The notes: a model not told the origin generated them from the letters alone. 64,000 nucleotides of DNA from Mesorhizobium sp. L-8-3 (GCF_016756615.1 NZ_AP023262.1:5643501-5707500); one strand, 5' to 3'. Counted from the first letter of the stretch, positions 40,634-49,377 are shown. A program made the numbers and translations.

Positions 40634-41941
40634 ATGATCCCCCGCTATTCGCGGCCAGAAATGGTCGCCATCTGGTCCGCCGAAACCAGGTTCAGGATCT
40701 GGTTCGAGATCGAGGCGCATGCCTGCGATGCGTTGGCCGAGATCGGCGTCATCCCCAAGGAAGCGGCGCGGACGATCTGGGAAAAGGGCGGCGCAGCCAA
40801 GTTCGATGTCGAACGCATCGACGAGATCGAACGCGAGACCAAGCACGACGTCATCGCCTTCCTGACGCATCTGGCCGAGTTCGTCGGCCCCGACGCGCGT
40901 TTCATCCACCAGGGCATGACCTCGTCGGACGTTCTCGACACGACCTTCTCGGTGCAGCTGACTCGCGCCACGGACATCCTGCTCGCCGACATGGATGCGC
41001 TGCTCGCGGCGCTGAAGAAGCGCGCCTTCGAGCACAAGGACACGGTCACGATCGGCCGCAGCCACGGTATCCATGCCGAACCCACCACCTTCGGCGTCAA
41101 GTTGGCGCAGGCCCATGCAGAGTTCAGCCGCTGCCGCGAGCGCCTGGCGCGGGCCCGGGAGGAGATCGCGACCTGCGCCATATCGGGGGCGGTCGGTACC
41201 TTCGCCAATATCGACCCGCGCGTGGAGGAGCATGTCGCCAGGAAGCTCGGCCTCAAGCCAGAGCCGGTCTCGACCCAGGTCATCCCGCGCGACCGCCACG
41301 CGATGTATTTCGCCACGCTTGGCGTCGTCGCCTCCTCGATCGAGCGGCTGGCCACCGAGATCCGCCACCTGCAGCGCACCGAGGTGCTCGAAGCCGAGGA
41401 ATATTTCTCGCCCGGCCAGAAAGGCTCCTCGGCGATGCCGCACAAGCGCAATCCCGTGCTGACCGAGAACCTGACGGGTCTCGCCCGCATGGTCCGCTCC
41501 TTTGCGCTGCCCGCCATGGAGAATGTGGCGCTCTGGCACGAGCGCGACATCTCGCATTCCTCGGTCGAGCGCATGATCGGCCCCGACGCCACGATCACGC
41601 TCGACTTCGCGCTTGCGCGGCTGACCGGCGTGGTGGAGAAGCTCGTCGTCTACCCCGACAACATGCTGAAGAACATGAATCGGTTCCGCGGGCTGATCCA
41701 TTCGCAGCGCGTGCTGCTGGCGCTCACCCAGGCCGACGTGTCGCGCGAGGACGCCTACCGCCTGGTCCAGCGCAACGCCATGAAGGTCTGGGAGCAAGGG
41801 GCGGATTTCCTCGAGGAACTGCTCGCCGACCAGGACGTCCGGGCTGCCCTTTCAGAGGCCGACATTCGCGAGAAATTCGACCTCGGCTATCACACCAAGC
41901 ACGTCGACACGATATTCCGGCGGGTGTTCGGGAAGCTTTGA
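40634..41941 (+). CDS. purB: adenylosuccinate lyase
   Basis: A 435-residue lyase of the fumarase/aspartase superfamily. It makes AICAR from SAICAR and AMP from adenylosuccinate, both with release of fumarate. The signature GQKGSSAMPHKRNPVL is at about 259-274, and RSHGIHAEPTTFGVKLA and HQGMTSSDVLDT supply the catalytic His and Ser regions. Length is normal. It is separate from the purC-purL set, about 3 kb away. Start at MIPRYSRPEM, a standard start. Confidence 0.95.
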   Translation: MIPRYSRPEMVAIWSAETRFRIWFEIEAHACDALAEIGVIPKEAARTIWEKGGAAKFDVERIDEIERETKHDVIAFLTHLAEFVGPDARFIHQGMTSSDVLDTTFSVQLTRATDILLADMDALLAALKKRAFEHKDTVTIGRSHGIHAEPTTFGVKLAQAHAEFSRCRERLARAREEIATCAISGAVGTFANIDPRVEEHVARKLGLKPEPVSTQVIPRDRHAMYFATLGVVASSIERLATEIRHLQRTEVLEAEEYFSPGQKGSSAMPHKRNPVLTENLTGLARMVRSFALPAMENVALWHERDISHSSVERMIGPDATITLDFALARLTGVVEKLVVYPDNMLKNMNRFRGLIHSQRVLLALTQADVSREDAYRLVQRNAMKVWEQGADFLEELLADQDVRAALSEADIREKFDLGYHTKHVDTIFRRVFGKL

Positions 41942-41961
41942 GCCCGGCCAGTTCCGGCCGC

Positions 41962-42855
41962 TCAGGCCGCCGGCACCGTACGGATCGCGGTGCCCCAGGG
42001 GTCGTGCTTTTCGGTCTCGGCTGTCGCCGTCTCCGATTCCAGTTCGACCCAGGCGAGACCGGTGCGCTGGTCGTCGCGCGGACCGGCCCCCCGGCTCTGC
42101 CAGGAATTGGCGCCGATATGGTGATGATAGCCGCCGGTCGAAAGGAAGACCGCGCTGCCGCCGAGGCTCTGCACCGTGTCGAAACCCATTTCGCCGTTCC
42201 ACCACTCTTCAGCCGCGCCGGCATCGCCGACGCGCAGATGAACGTGGCCGATAACGCTGCCGTCGGGTGCGCCCTTCCAGGCGTCGTCCGGCTTGAGTTC
42301 ACCGAGCAGGCCGGGCACGTCCAGCTGTTCGGTGCCCATGTTCACGAAACGGCCGTTCCAGCGCCAGCCTTCCCTGGGCCGGTCGGCATAGATCTCGACG
42401 CCGTTTCCTTCCGGGTCGGTGAGATAGATCGCCTCGCTAACGAAATGGTCGGCCGACCCGACGACCGGGATGCGCTCGTCGATGGCAAAACGCGTCCAGC
42501 GCGCGAGGTCGGCCCGGGACGGCAGCAGGAACGCGGTATGGTAGAGACCCGCGCTTCGCGGGTCGTCCTCTTTGGCCGAATTGCTCTGGGCGATCTCCAT
42601 CAACGGCCTTTGGCCGGCGCCGAGGACGACGACGTTGGGGCCGCGCGACAACTCGACGAGGCCGAGGATCTTCTTGTAGTATTCCGCGACCGTGGCCGTG
42701 TCGCGAGCCTTCAGCCCGATCCGGGAGACCCGCGTCGGCGTCGTCATCGCGAAGGAAATTCCGTCCATGGCTGGCTCCGTATGAGCGACCCCGACGGCCG
42801 CGCCGATTGCTAGAAGTGCTCCGCCGCCCGTGACGGCGCGCCGTGTGATATCCAA
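41962..42855 (-). CDS. VOC-family dioxygenase-like protein with Tat-type signal
   Basis: A 297-residue protein with two glyoxalase/bleomycin-type modules, similar to CatE catechol-2,3-dioxygenases. The second module has IGHVHLRVGD, GGYHHHIGANSW and WVELE, giving a His-His-Glu-type metal site. The N-terminus MDITRRAVTGGGALLAIG looks like a twin-arginine leader, odd for a cytosolic dioxygenase; an internal ATG (MDGISFAMTTP, residue 30) would give a leaderless enzyme. The first His of module one is replaced by Arg. Substrate unknown. Converges with purB. Confidence 0.7.
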   Translation of the reverse strand: MDITRRAVTGGGALLAIGAAVGVAHTEPAMDGISFAMTTPTRVSRIGLKARDTATVAEYYKKILGLVELSRGPNVVVLGAGQRPLMEIAQSNSAKEDDPRSAGLYHTAFLLPSRADLARWTRFAIDERIPVVGSADHFVSEAIYLTDPEGNGVEIYADRPREGWRWNGRFVNMGTEQLDVPGLLGELKPDDAWKGAPDGSVIGHVHLRVGDAGAAEEWWNGEMGFDTVQSLGGSAVFLSTGGYHHHIGANSWQSRGAGPRDDQRTGLAWVELESETATAETEKHDPWGTAIRTVPAA

Positions 42856-43016
42856 GGTCGTCCCCCTGCCGAGTTGCGATCAACGATGAAGGTCGGGCGA
42901 TCATGCCGCGGGCGCAAGAACACAAATGGCGAACACGCTGTTCAACCACGGAAGCTGCGAATTTTGCGCCGGCTTCGCGGTTGCACCATGGCGAGCGCGT
43001 CGCTACATGCGCGGCC

Positions 43017-43571
43017 ATGAAAGTCAAAGACGTCGATATATTGATGGTGCCGGGCTACACCAACTCCGGTCCGGAACACTGGCAGAGCCGCTGGGAATCC
43101 AAGCTTTCGACGGCCCGGCGTGTCGTTCAGGCCGAGTGGTCGAAGCCCGTGCGCGAGGACTGGACAGCGACGCTCGCCACCGCCGTCAACGAGGCGGAGC
43201 GCCCCGTGGTGCTCGTTGCCCATTCGCTGGGCGTTCCCACGGCCATCCATGCATTGCCGCAGTTCCGCAAGCCCGTGGCCGGTGCCTTCTTCGTCGCGCC
43301 CCCTGATGTGGCGAACCCGAAGATACGGCCGAAACATCTCATGAGCTTCGGCCCGTATCCGCGCGAACCGCTGCCGTTCCCGTCGATCACCATCGCCAGC
43401 CGCAACGATCCTTATTGCGCCCTCGAGATCGCGGAGGATGTCGCGGCCGCCTGGGGATCGCTGTTCATCGATGCGGGCGAGGCCGGCCACATCAACAGCG
43501 AAGCGGGTTACGGGCCATGGCCGGAAGGCTCCATGGCCTTCGCGCAGTTCCTCTCCCGCCTCCAGGCGTAA
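43017..43571 (+). CDS. RBBP9/YdeN-family serine hydrolase
   Basis: A 184-residue small alpha/beta hydrolase. DILMVPGYTNSGPEHWQSRW is the family start, the nucleophile is in VLVAHSLGVPTAIH, SRNDPYC and EAGHINSEAGYGPW provide Asp and His. The ATG is preceded only by GCGGCC, a weak site, and the frame stays open to 42903; this start fits the family. Function unknown; such proteins are general esterases or quorum-quenching candidates. Confidence 0.83.
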   Translation: MKVKDVDILMVPGYTNSGPEHWQSRWESKLSTARRVVQAEWSKPVREDWTATLATAVNEAERPVVLVAHSLGVPTAIHALPQFRKPVAGAFFVAPPDVANPKIRPKHLMSFGPYPREPLPFPSITIASRNDPYCALEIAEDVAAAWGSLFIDAGEAGHINSEAGYGPWPEGSMAFAQFLSRLQA

Positions 43572-43574
43572 AGC

Positions 43575-44351
43575 CTATCGGCGGCCGAGCACGTCCCGCG
43601 CCGCCGCGATCAGCCCCTGCGATCCAGCGGCGATGATCTTGTGCTCCGAGGCTATCGCCTGCAGATGATAGCCCATGGCGGCATAACGGCCGGCGAGCGC
43701 CATGTCATTGACATACATCGCCGCGACCTTGCCGGCGGCGATCGTGCGGCGGGAAATATCGGCGAGGGTTTCCATCATGTCCTCGCGCAACGGATCTAGC
43801 TCGGAACCGTTCGTCCACGCGATCGAGAAGTCCGAAGGGCCGACGAAGATGCCGTCGATCCCCGGCGTCTCGAGGATACCGTCCAGCGCGTCGAGCGCCT
43901 GCCGCGTCTCCACCATGGCGAAAGCCGTCGTGCGCGCGTTCGCCTCGCGCAGCCAGGCCTGGGTATCGGTCGCTCCGGTGCGCGGAAAGGCATAGGTCGG
44001 TCCCCAGGACCGCTCGCCGACTGGCGGATACTTCATCGCGCCGGCAAAGGCGCGCGCATCGGCTATCGTGTTCACCATCGGCGCGATGACGGCCTCGGCG
44101 CCGAAATCGAGCGCGCGGCTCGCCATGTCGAAGCGACCGACGGGGATGCGCACGATCGCATGCTTTCCCGCCCGCAACACCGGCACCAGCCCGCGCAGCA
44201 CGCTGTCCTCGTGATGGCCGCCATGCTGCATATCGAGCGTGACCGCGTCGAACGCCTGTCCTGCAAGGATTTCGACCGTCAGGGCATCCGGTACCCCCGA
44301 CCAGGCAGTGAAGAGCGTTTCACCCGATACGAGGCGCGAGAAGAGGGTCAT
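43575..44351 (-). CDS. HpcH/HpaI-family aldolase
   Basis: A 258-residue class II pyruvate aldolase (HpcH/HpaI/citrate-lyase-like). FDAVTLDMQHGGHHEDS, VRIPVGRFDMASRALDFGA and EAVIAPMVNTIADARAFA are family motifs; GIDGIFVGPSDFSIAWTN carries the metal/pyruvate site. It would cleave a 2-keto-3-deoxy-type or hydroxyheptanedioate substrate to pyruvate and an aldehyde. It sits 14 kb from the fuconate operon, so a link to sugar-acid breakdown is open. The longer frame to 44441 is not aldolase-like. Confidence 0.87.
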   Translation of the reverse strand: MTLFSRLVSGETLFTAWSGVPDALTVEILAGQAFDAVTLDMQHGGHHEDSVLRGLVPVLRAGKHAIVRIPVGRFDMASRALDFGAEAVIAPMVNTIADARAFAGAMKYPPVGERSWGPTYAFPRTGATDTQAWLREANARTTAFAMVETRQALDALDGILETPGIDGIFVGPSDFSIAWTNGSELDPLREDMMETLADISRRTIAAGKVAAMYVNDMALAGRYAAMGYHLQAIASEHKIIAAGSQGLIAAARDVLGRR

Positions 44352-44455
44352 GGAGAAGGCAGGTCCTGGATGTTTCGCGGGGCGGATCGTCGGATCGACC
44401 AACAGCCGGCCACAGGATCCGAAGCCATTGAAGCAGAACATGCCGGCAAGGCAAC

Positions 44456-44481
44456 AAAAAACCGCCCCCGAACGAGGGCGG
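44456..44481 (-). terminator. intrinsic terminator of the zeta-subunit gene
   Basis: On the minus strand a 6-bp GC stem (CCGCCC with GGGCGG, 8-base loop) is followed by six T, about 50 bases after the stop of the DUF1476 gene. This is the clearest Rho-independent terminator in the window. Confidence 0.75.
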
Positions 44482-44533
44482 CTTCTTGGTCCAGACCGTG
44501 TCCACGTCCAGTGACGCGGACGCCGCCTGTTCG

Positions 44534-44854
44534 TCAGGAATTCCTGACCTGCTCGGCGGCGGTCTCCATCAGTTCGTCCATGGTCCGGCGGATCTGGTGG
44601 TCGGACTGCTCGACTCCGGCAGCGTCGAAATCCTTGCGGATCTTACGGAAAACGTCGTGGTCGCCGGCTTCCTCGATATCGGAGACGACGACCTCCTTGG
44701 CGTATGCGTCGGCATCGTCGCCGGTCTTGCCGAGCTTCTCGGCGGCCCAGAGCCCCAAAAGCCTGTTGCGGCGCGCGACCGCCCTGAAGCGCTGCTCCTC
44801 GTCGAGGGCGAACTTTCTCTCGAAACCTTCTTCGCGGTCCTTCATCGTCGTCAT
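44534..44854 (-). CDS. F1-ATPase inhibitor zeta subunit (DUF1476)
   Basis: A 106-residue protein of the alphaproteobacterial zeta (DUF1476) family, which binds F1-ATPase and blocks ATP hydrolysis. MTTMKDREEGFERKFALDEE is the inhibitory N-terminal part, followed by RFRAVARRNRLLGLWAAEKL and a four-helix C-terminus. GGAGG eight bases before the ATG supports this start. It is not beside the atp operons; its position next to purC is conserved in rhizobia. A good intrinsic terminator follows. Confidence 0.87.
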   Translation of the reverse strand: MTTMKDREEGFERKFALDEEQRFRAVARRNRLLGLWAAEKLGKTGDDADAYAKEVVVSDIEEAGDHDVFRKIRKDFDAAGVEQSDHQIRRTMDELMETAAEQVRNS

Positions 44855-44994
44855 CGCAAACCTCCGGTTGGCGCCGATTCTATGGCTTGATATGGGTTTT
44901 CCCTGCACAAACCAAAAGGTATGCGCCGGGTCAATATCACCGGGTGATTGCTGCAGTGCGACATTTTGAAGGCGAAACCGGTTGATGGATCGAA

Positions 44995-45009
44995 TTGCTC
45001 ATTGAGCAA
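44995..45009. promoter_or_regulatory. 15-bp palindrome upstream of purC
   Basis: TTGCTCA-T-TGAGCAA is a perfect 7-1-7 palindrome about 115 bases upstream of the purC ATG, between it and the divergent zeta gene. It could be an operator for either. I cannot assign a regulator. Confidence 0.4.
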
Positions 45010-45122
45010 GAGAGCCGATTAAGATAGAGACCGGCCTTGAAACCCACAGTCGCGGCACCTTGCTGCCCGCGCGAGCCAAGGAAGCGGTCATTGCCGATCG
45101 CCCTTCAAACCAGAGAAAACCG

Positions 45123-45917
45123 ATGAATCGTCGCCGCCGTATCTATGAAGGCAAGGCCAAGATCCTTTACGAGGGACCGGAGCCGGGCACGCTGATCCAG
45201 TTCTTCAAGGATGATGCCACCGCCTTCAACAAGAAGAAACACGAGGTCGTGGATGGAAAGGGTGTGCTCAACAACCGCATCTCCGAGCACATCTTCACGC
45301 ATCTGAACCGCATGGGCATCCCGACCCATTTCATCCGCCGCCTCAACATGCGCGAGCAGTTGATCAAGGAAGTCGAGATCATTCCGCTCGAAGTCGTCGT
45401 CCGCAACATCGCGGCCGGCTCCCTCGCCAAACGGCTGGGCATGGAGGAAGGCACCGTCCTGCCGCGCTCGATCATCGAGTTCTATTACAAGGCCGACGCG
45501 CTCGACGACCCGATGGTGTCGGAAGAGCACATCACCGCCTTCGGCTGGGCGAGCCCGCAGGAGATCGACGACATCATGGCGCTCGCCATCCGCGTCAACG
45601 ACTTCCTGTCCGGCCTGTTCCTCGGCGTCGGCATCCAGCTCGTCGACTTCAAGATGGAATGCGGACGCCTCTTCGAGGGCGACATGATGCGCATCGTCGT
45701 CGCCGACGAGATCTCACCCGATTCCTGCCGCCTGTGGGACGTCTCGACCCAGGAGAAGCTCGACAAGGACCGCTTCCGCCGCGACATGGGCGGGCTTGTG
45801 GAGGCCTATCAGGAGGTCGCCCGCCGGCTCGGCATCATGAACGAGAACGAGCCGCCGCGTCCTTCCGGCCCGGTTCTGGTCGCCTCGACCGATGGCCGCA
45901 AGGGCAAGCCGCACTGA
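45123..45917 (+). CDS. purC: SAICAR synthase
   Basis: A 264-residue phosphoribosylaminoimidazole-succinocarboxamide synthase, adding Asp to CAIR with ATP. IYEGKAKILYEGPEPGTLIQ is the N-terminal ATP site, PLEVVVRNIAAGSLAKRLG the first PROSITE-type signature, and VDFKMECGRLFEGD plus ADEISPDSCRLWD the second. Cytosolic. Start at MNRRRRIYEG; upstream open codons are not conserved. First gene of the purC-purS-purQ set, with purS 22 bases on. Confidence 0.96.
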   Translation: MNRRRRIYEGKAKILYEGPEPGTLIQFFKDDATAFNKKKHEVVDGKGVLNNRISEHIFTHLNRMGIPTHFIRRLNMREQLIKEVEIIPLEVVVRNIAAGSLAKRLGMEEGTVLPRSIIEFYYKADALDDPMVSEEHITAFGWASPQEIDDIMALAIRVNDFLSGLFLGVGIQLVDFKMECGRLFEGDMMRIVVADEISPDSCRLWDVSTQEKLDKDRFRRDMGGLVEAYQEVARRLGIMNENEPPRPSGPVLVASTDGRKGKPH

Positions 45918-45939
45918 GCGCGAAGCAGGAAGCGTCAAA

Positions 45940-46182
45940 TTGATCAAGGCACGCGTCACCGTCACCCTCAAGAAAGGCGTCCTCGACCCGCAGGGCAAGG
46001 CGATCGAAGGCGCGCTCGGCGCGCTCGGCTTCGACGGCGTCGGCTCCGTGCGGCAAGGCAAGGTCTTCGACGTGGAGCTTGACGGGGCCGACCGCGCCAA
46101 GGCGGAGGCCGACCTCAAGGCCATGTGCGAGCGGCTGCTGGCCAACACGGTGATTGAGAACTATACTGTGACGCTAACCTGA
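45940..46182 (+). CDS. purS: phosphoribosylformylglycinamidine synthase subunit PurS
   Basis: An 80-residue PurS: KARVTVTLKKGVLDPQGKAI, ALGFDGVGSVRQGKVFDV and ANTVIENYTVTL. It bridges PurQ and PurL in the FGAM synthase complex. The family normally starts with M-I-K-A; here that Met is encoded by TTG (LIKARV), behind AGGAAG eight bases upstream. The frame continues open to 45892 without family similarity. Confidence 0.92.
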   Translation: MIKARVTVTLKKGVLDPQGKAIEGALGALGFDGVGSVRQGKVFDVELDGADRAKAEADLKAMCERLLANTVIENYTVTLT

Positions 46183-46202
46183 GGTTGCGCCGGAGGGCGT
46201 GA

Positions 46203-46460
46203 ATGACCGGTGTCACGAACGACCTGATGTATGGGCTGTTGAAGCGCATGCAGCACGATATGTCCGGGCTTCGGCTGGACTTGTCGGAGGTCAAGAAGGA
46301 ACTGAACGTCATTCGCGGCCATATGGTCGGGATTCAGGCCGACATTCACAACATCTATGGAATTCTCGGCCGCCACGACGAACGACTCGACCGCATAGAG
46401 TGGCGCCTGGAGCTGCGAGAACTCGCCCAAGCGCAGAAGGGATTCGATCCTAAGTCATGA
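46203..46460 (+). CDS. small coiled-coil protein between purS and purQ
   Basis: An 85-residue protein with heptad-like Leu/Ile pattern from about residue 13 to 70 (LKRMQHDMSGLRLDLSEVKK and DERLDRIEWRLELRELA), predicted to form a coiled coil. I do not know a function. It overlaps purQ by four bases (ATGA) and sits inside the pur cluster, so it is co-expressed; similar small proteins occur at this position in rhizobia. Confidence 0.6.
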   Translation: MTGVTNDLMYGLLKRMQHDMSGLRLDLSEVKKELNVIRGHMVGIQADIHNIYGILGRHDERLDRIEWRLELRELAQAQKGFDPKS

Positions 46461-47125
46461 AATCCGCCGTCGTCCTGCTTCCCGGCCTCAACCGCGACCG
46501 CGACATGATCGCCGCGCTGACCAAGATTTCCGGCCGCGCGCCACAGACCGTCTGGCAGACCGACACGACCATCCCCGATGTGGACCTCCTAGTGATCCCG
46601 GGCGGCTTCTCCTACGGCGACTACCTTCGCTGCGGGGCCATCGCGGCGCGCATGCCGGTGCTGCGGGCCGTTGCGGAAAAGGCCGACAAGGGTGTCATGG
46701 TGATGGGCGTCTGCAACGGCTTCCAGATCTTGCTCGAGGCAGGCCTCCTGCCCGGCGCCCTGATGCGCAACAGCTCGCTCAAATTCGTCTGCCGCGAGGT
46801 GAAGCTCGAAGTTGCGAACGCGAATACCGCCTTCACTCGTGGCTATGGGCCCGGCCAGGTCATTCGCTGCCCGGTCGCCCACCACGACGGCAACTATTTT
46901 GCCGATGCGGAAACCCTCGCCCGGATCGAAGGCGAAGGTCAGGTCGTCTTCCGCTATGCGGAGGGCACCAATCCGAACGGCTCGATCAACGACATCGCGG
47001 GGATCGTCAGCCAGCGCGGCAACGTGCTCGGCCTGATGCCCCATCCGGAGAACCTGATCGAGACGGCCCATGGCGGCACGGACGGCCGCGCTTTGTTCGA
47101 AGGTGTGCTGGGGCTGGCTGCCTGA
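46457..47125 (+). CDS. purQ: phosphoribosylformylglycinamidine synthase subunit PurQ
   Basis: A 222-residue class I glutamine amidotransferase that supplies ammonia to PurL. The nucleophile is C86 in VMGVCNGFQILLEAG, and the His and Glu of the triad are in GLMPHPENLIE near 195. PGGFSYGDYLRCGAIAA is characteristic of PurQ. Start ATG overlaps the stop of the small coiled-coil gene. purL is 3.1 kb downstream, separated by unrelated genes, whereas it is usually close. Confidence 0.96.
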   Translation: MKSAVVLLPGLNRDRDMIAALTKISGRAPQTVWQTDTTIPDVDLLVIPGGFSYGDYLRCGAIAARMPVLRAVAEKADKGVMVMGVCNGFQILLEAGLLPGALMRNSSLKFVCREVKLEVANANTAFTRGYGPGQVIRCPVAHHDGNYFADAETLARIEGEGQVVFRYAEGTNPNGSINDIAGIVSQRGNVLGLMPHPENLIETAHGGTDGRALFEGVLGLAA

Positions 47126-47547
47126 TGTTTCCACGCATGGTCTTTTTTCCGGCTGCAGCGGCGATCGGTGCAGCCGCCCTCCTCCTGGCTGCCTGCCAGT
47201 CGGGACCGAGGGAGAGCGGGATGAGCGTCTCGGGCAAGAGCGCCGCGCTGCGCACGATGGAGCAGGTGGCGATCGCCGCGCAGAAATGCTGGTTCGCCAG
47301 CAAGGATGCGGCCTTCCGCCCCTACCGCATGGCCAATGAGCTCAACTCGTTCAGCGGCAGGCCGCGCATCCTGCTGGTGCCGGCAAAGCACCCCGAGGGA
47401 CGCCCGTTGCTCGTCGTCCAGGCCGAGGGAACGCCGGCGCGGCTGCAGGCCTTCGGGCCTCTGATGCAGGAACAGCTCGGCGCCCGCATCGGCGCCGACG
47501 TGACCCGCTGGGCTTCCGGCGAAGCCGGCTGCGGCACCCCCGCCTGA
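47125..47547 (+). CDS. putative lipoprotein
   Basis: A 140-residue protein with a lipobox: hydrophobic VFFPAAAAIGAAALLLAAC with the acylated Cys at about 24. The rest is a small alpha+beta-looking domain with three more Cys. I do not recognise a family. Its ATG overlaps the purQ stop by one base (TGATG), so it is co-translated. Probably anchored to the inner or outer membrane. Confidence 0.65.
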   Translation: MFPRMVFFPAAAAIGAAALLLAACQSGPRESGMSVSGKSAALRTMEQVAIAAQKCWFASKDAAFRPYRMANELNSFSGRPRILLVPAKHPEGRPLLVVQAEGTPARLQAFGPLMQEQLGARIGADVTRWASGEAGCGTPA

Positions 47548-47621
47548 GCAAGGGGACAACCGGCGGCGCTCCGCTCCGACCATCGGTCCGCGTTCTCGCA
47601 TTCGGCCTGTTGGCTCAGCCG

Positions 47622-47858
47622 TCAATCCAGGAACGACCGCAGGCCTTCCCGCTCGGCGTCCGCCCGCGAGATGCCGATATCCTTGAGCTGATCGTCGGTC
47701 AGTTCGAGCAGGGCAAGCCGGCTGCGGCGCTTCGCCAGACGATCTTCGAGCCAGAGGATCGCCGACGTGATCACGACGACGATGCGCGTGACGAAACCCG
47801 ATCGCTGATCCCCGACCGCTTCCGACGCTGCGACTGACATTGTGCGCATTGTACTCAT
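47622..47858 (-). CDS. DUF1127 protein with a membrane-like N-terminus
   Basis: A 78-residue protein ending in LALLELTDDQLKDIGISRADAEREG, the YjiS/DUF1127 motif, preceded by a basic WLEDRLAKRRSRLA. A hydrophobic stretch FVTRIVVVITSAILWLE lies ahead of it. I start at the ATG nine bases after GAGG (MSTMRTMSV); two other ATGs are close. It is divergent from the MocR gene over a short AT-rich spacer, so that regulator may control it. Confidence 0.75.
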   Translation of the reverse strand: MSTMRTMSVAASEAVGDQRSGFVTRIVVVITSAILWLEDRLAKRRSRLALLELTDDQLKDIGISRADAEREGLRSFLD

Positions 47859-47912
47859 TGAATTCATCCTCTGGCTCGATTTGGCCAAAATGTATGGGTT
47901 CAATCTAATGAA

Positions 47913-47941
47913 TTGACTCGCATTGAATGGCAACATATAAA
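47913..47941 (+). promoter_or_regulatory. sigma-70-type promoter of the MocR gene
   Basis: TTGACT at 47913-47918, 17-base spacer, TATAAA at 47936-47941: close to the vegetative consensus. The expected start of transcription, about seven bases on, falls within a few bases of the ATG at 47951, which implies a leaderless or nearly leaderless message. An inverted repeat TCAAT-N7-ATTGA overlaps the -35. Confidence 0.6.
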
Positions 47942-47950
47942 ATTGTCACC

Positions 47951-49366
47951 ATGACAAGTTGGGCACCCGATCTCTCCACCGGCGACGGACCGCTTTATTT
48001 GCGGCTGGCCAACCGCATCGAGAACGACATCGGCGAAGGGGTGCTGCCAGGCGGCACGAAGCTGCCGCCCCAACGCGACCTCGCCTATGATATCGGCGTC
48101 ACCATCGGCACGGTCGGCCGTGCCTATGCGCTGCTTCGGGAGCGGGGCCTCGTCAGCGGCGAAGTCGGGCGCGGAACCTATGTGCTCGACCGCAGCGCTC
48201 CGGCGCCCGGATCACGTGTTCGGGCACCGGTGCCGGACGGAGGACTGCGGCATCTGGAAGCGCCGGCGGGAAAGATACGTTTCGACAGCACCGCCGCCCC
48301 CGATGTCGGCCAGGGCGCCATCATCGGCCGCATGCTGTCGGAGATATGCCGCGACAATCCCGGCGAGGTGGCGAGCTACACGCGATCCACCCCTGTGAGT
48401 TGGACTGAAGCGGGCAGCGTCTGGCTCGCGCGAGGCGGCTACCGCCCCGAACCCGACAGCATCGTCTCGACGCTCGGAGCGCACGCTGCCCTGGTGGCGG
48501 TAACGTCGGCCGCGACCGCGCCCGGCGATGCGATCGTCTTCGAAAACCTCACCTATTCGCAATTCGCCCGCAGCGCCGGGCTGATCGGCCGCCGCACGGT
48601 GCTGGTCCAGTCCGACGACCAGGGCGTGATACCGGAGGATTTCGAGAGGCTCTGTGCGCAACGGCACCCGAAACTCGCTTTCCTGATGCCGACCGCCCAG
48701 AATCCCACCGTCGCCATGATGCCGGAAAGCCGGCGGCGCGACATCGCGGAGATCGCGCGACGCCACAATGTCTGGCTGATCGAAGACGACCTCTACGGCG
48801 CCCTGGTCTCCGATCCGACGCCGATGCTAGCCGAATTCGCGCCGGAGCGTACTTTCGTGGTCGGCGGGCTTTCAAAATCCGTGGCGGCGGGCGTTCGCGG
48901 CGGCTGGGTGGCATGCCCGCCGCATTTCGCGCACAGGATCGCCGTTGCCCACAAAATGACAACCGGCGGGATGCCATTCGTCCTTGCGGAACTGAGCGCG
49001 CGCCTCGTCCTGTCGGGAGAGGCCGAACTGCTTCGGGAGCGCTGCCTGGACGAGGTCAACGCCAGGGTGAAACTCGCGCGCTCGATCCTGGCGGGCTTCG
49101 ACCTGCGCTGGCAGACCAATGTCCCCTTCGTCTGGCTCGGCCTGCCCGAACCATGGCTCTCCGGCACTTTCGCGAAGGCCGCGTTCGACGCGGGCATCCT
49201 TCTCGACGACGAGGACGAGTTCAAGGCCGGACGCTCGGAACAGGTCTATCATCGCGTCCGCCTCGGTCTCTCCACCCCGCGCACACGCGACGAGGTCACG
49301 GCCGGCTTGGAGGCCTTGCGCCGCCTGCTCGACGACGGGCGCGCCGGATACGACACCTACGGCTGA
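47951..49366 (+). CDS. MocR-type GntR/aminotransferase regulator
   Basis: A 471-residue regulator: an N-terminal GntR winged helix (LPPQRDLAYDIGVTIGTVGR, YALLRERGLVSGEVGRGT) joined to an aminotransferase-I domain. PLP-site features are PTAQNPTVAMMPESRR and the Lys in FVVGGLSKSVAAGVRGGW. MocR proteins sense PLP or an amino-compound. I prefer the ATG at 47951 over 47927 because the promoter -10 lies between them; no Shine-Dalgarno is visible. Possible target: the divergent DUF1127 gene, or itself. Confidence 0.85.
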   Translation: MTSWAPDLSTGDGPLYLRLANRIENDIGEGVLPGGTKLPPQRDLAYDIGVTIGTVGRAYALLRERGLVSGEVGRGTYVLDRSAPAPGSRVRAPVPDGGLRHLEAPAGKIRFDSTAAPDVGQGAIIGRMLSEICRDNPGEVASYTRSTPVSWTEAGSVWLARGGYRPEPDSIVSTLGAHAALVAVTSAATAPGDAIVFENLTYSQFARSAGLIGRRTVLVQSDDQGVIPEDFERLCAQRHPKLAFLMPTAQNPTVAMMPESRRRDIAEIARRHNVWLIEDDLYGALVSDPTPMLAEFAPERTFVVGGLSKSVAAGVRGGWVACPPHFAHRIAVAHKMTTGGMPFVLAELSARLVLSGEAELLRERCLDEVNARVKLARSILAGFDLRWQTNVPFVWLGLPEPWLSGTFAKAAFDAGILLDDEDEFKAGRSEQVYHRVRLGLSTPRTRDEVTAGLEALRRLLDDGRAGYDTYG

Positions 49367-49377
49367 CACCCCCGGCT

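Noticed and set aside
47927..47950. Earlier ATG for the MocR gene
   Set aside because: It would place the -10 box inside the coding region; no ribosome site supports it.
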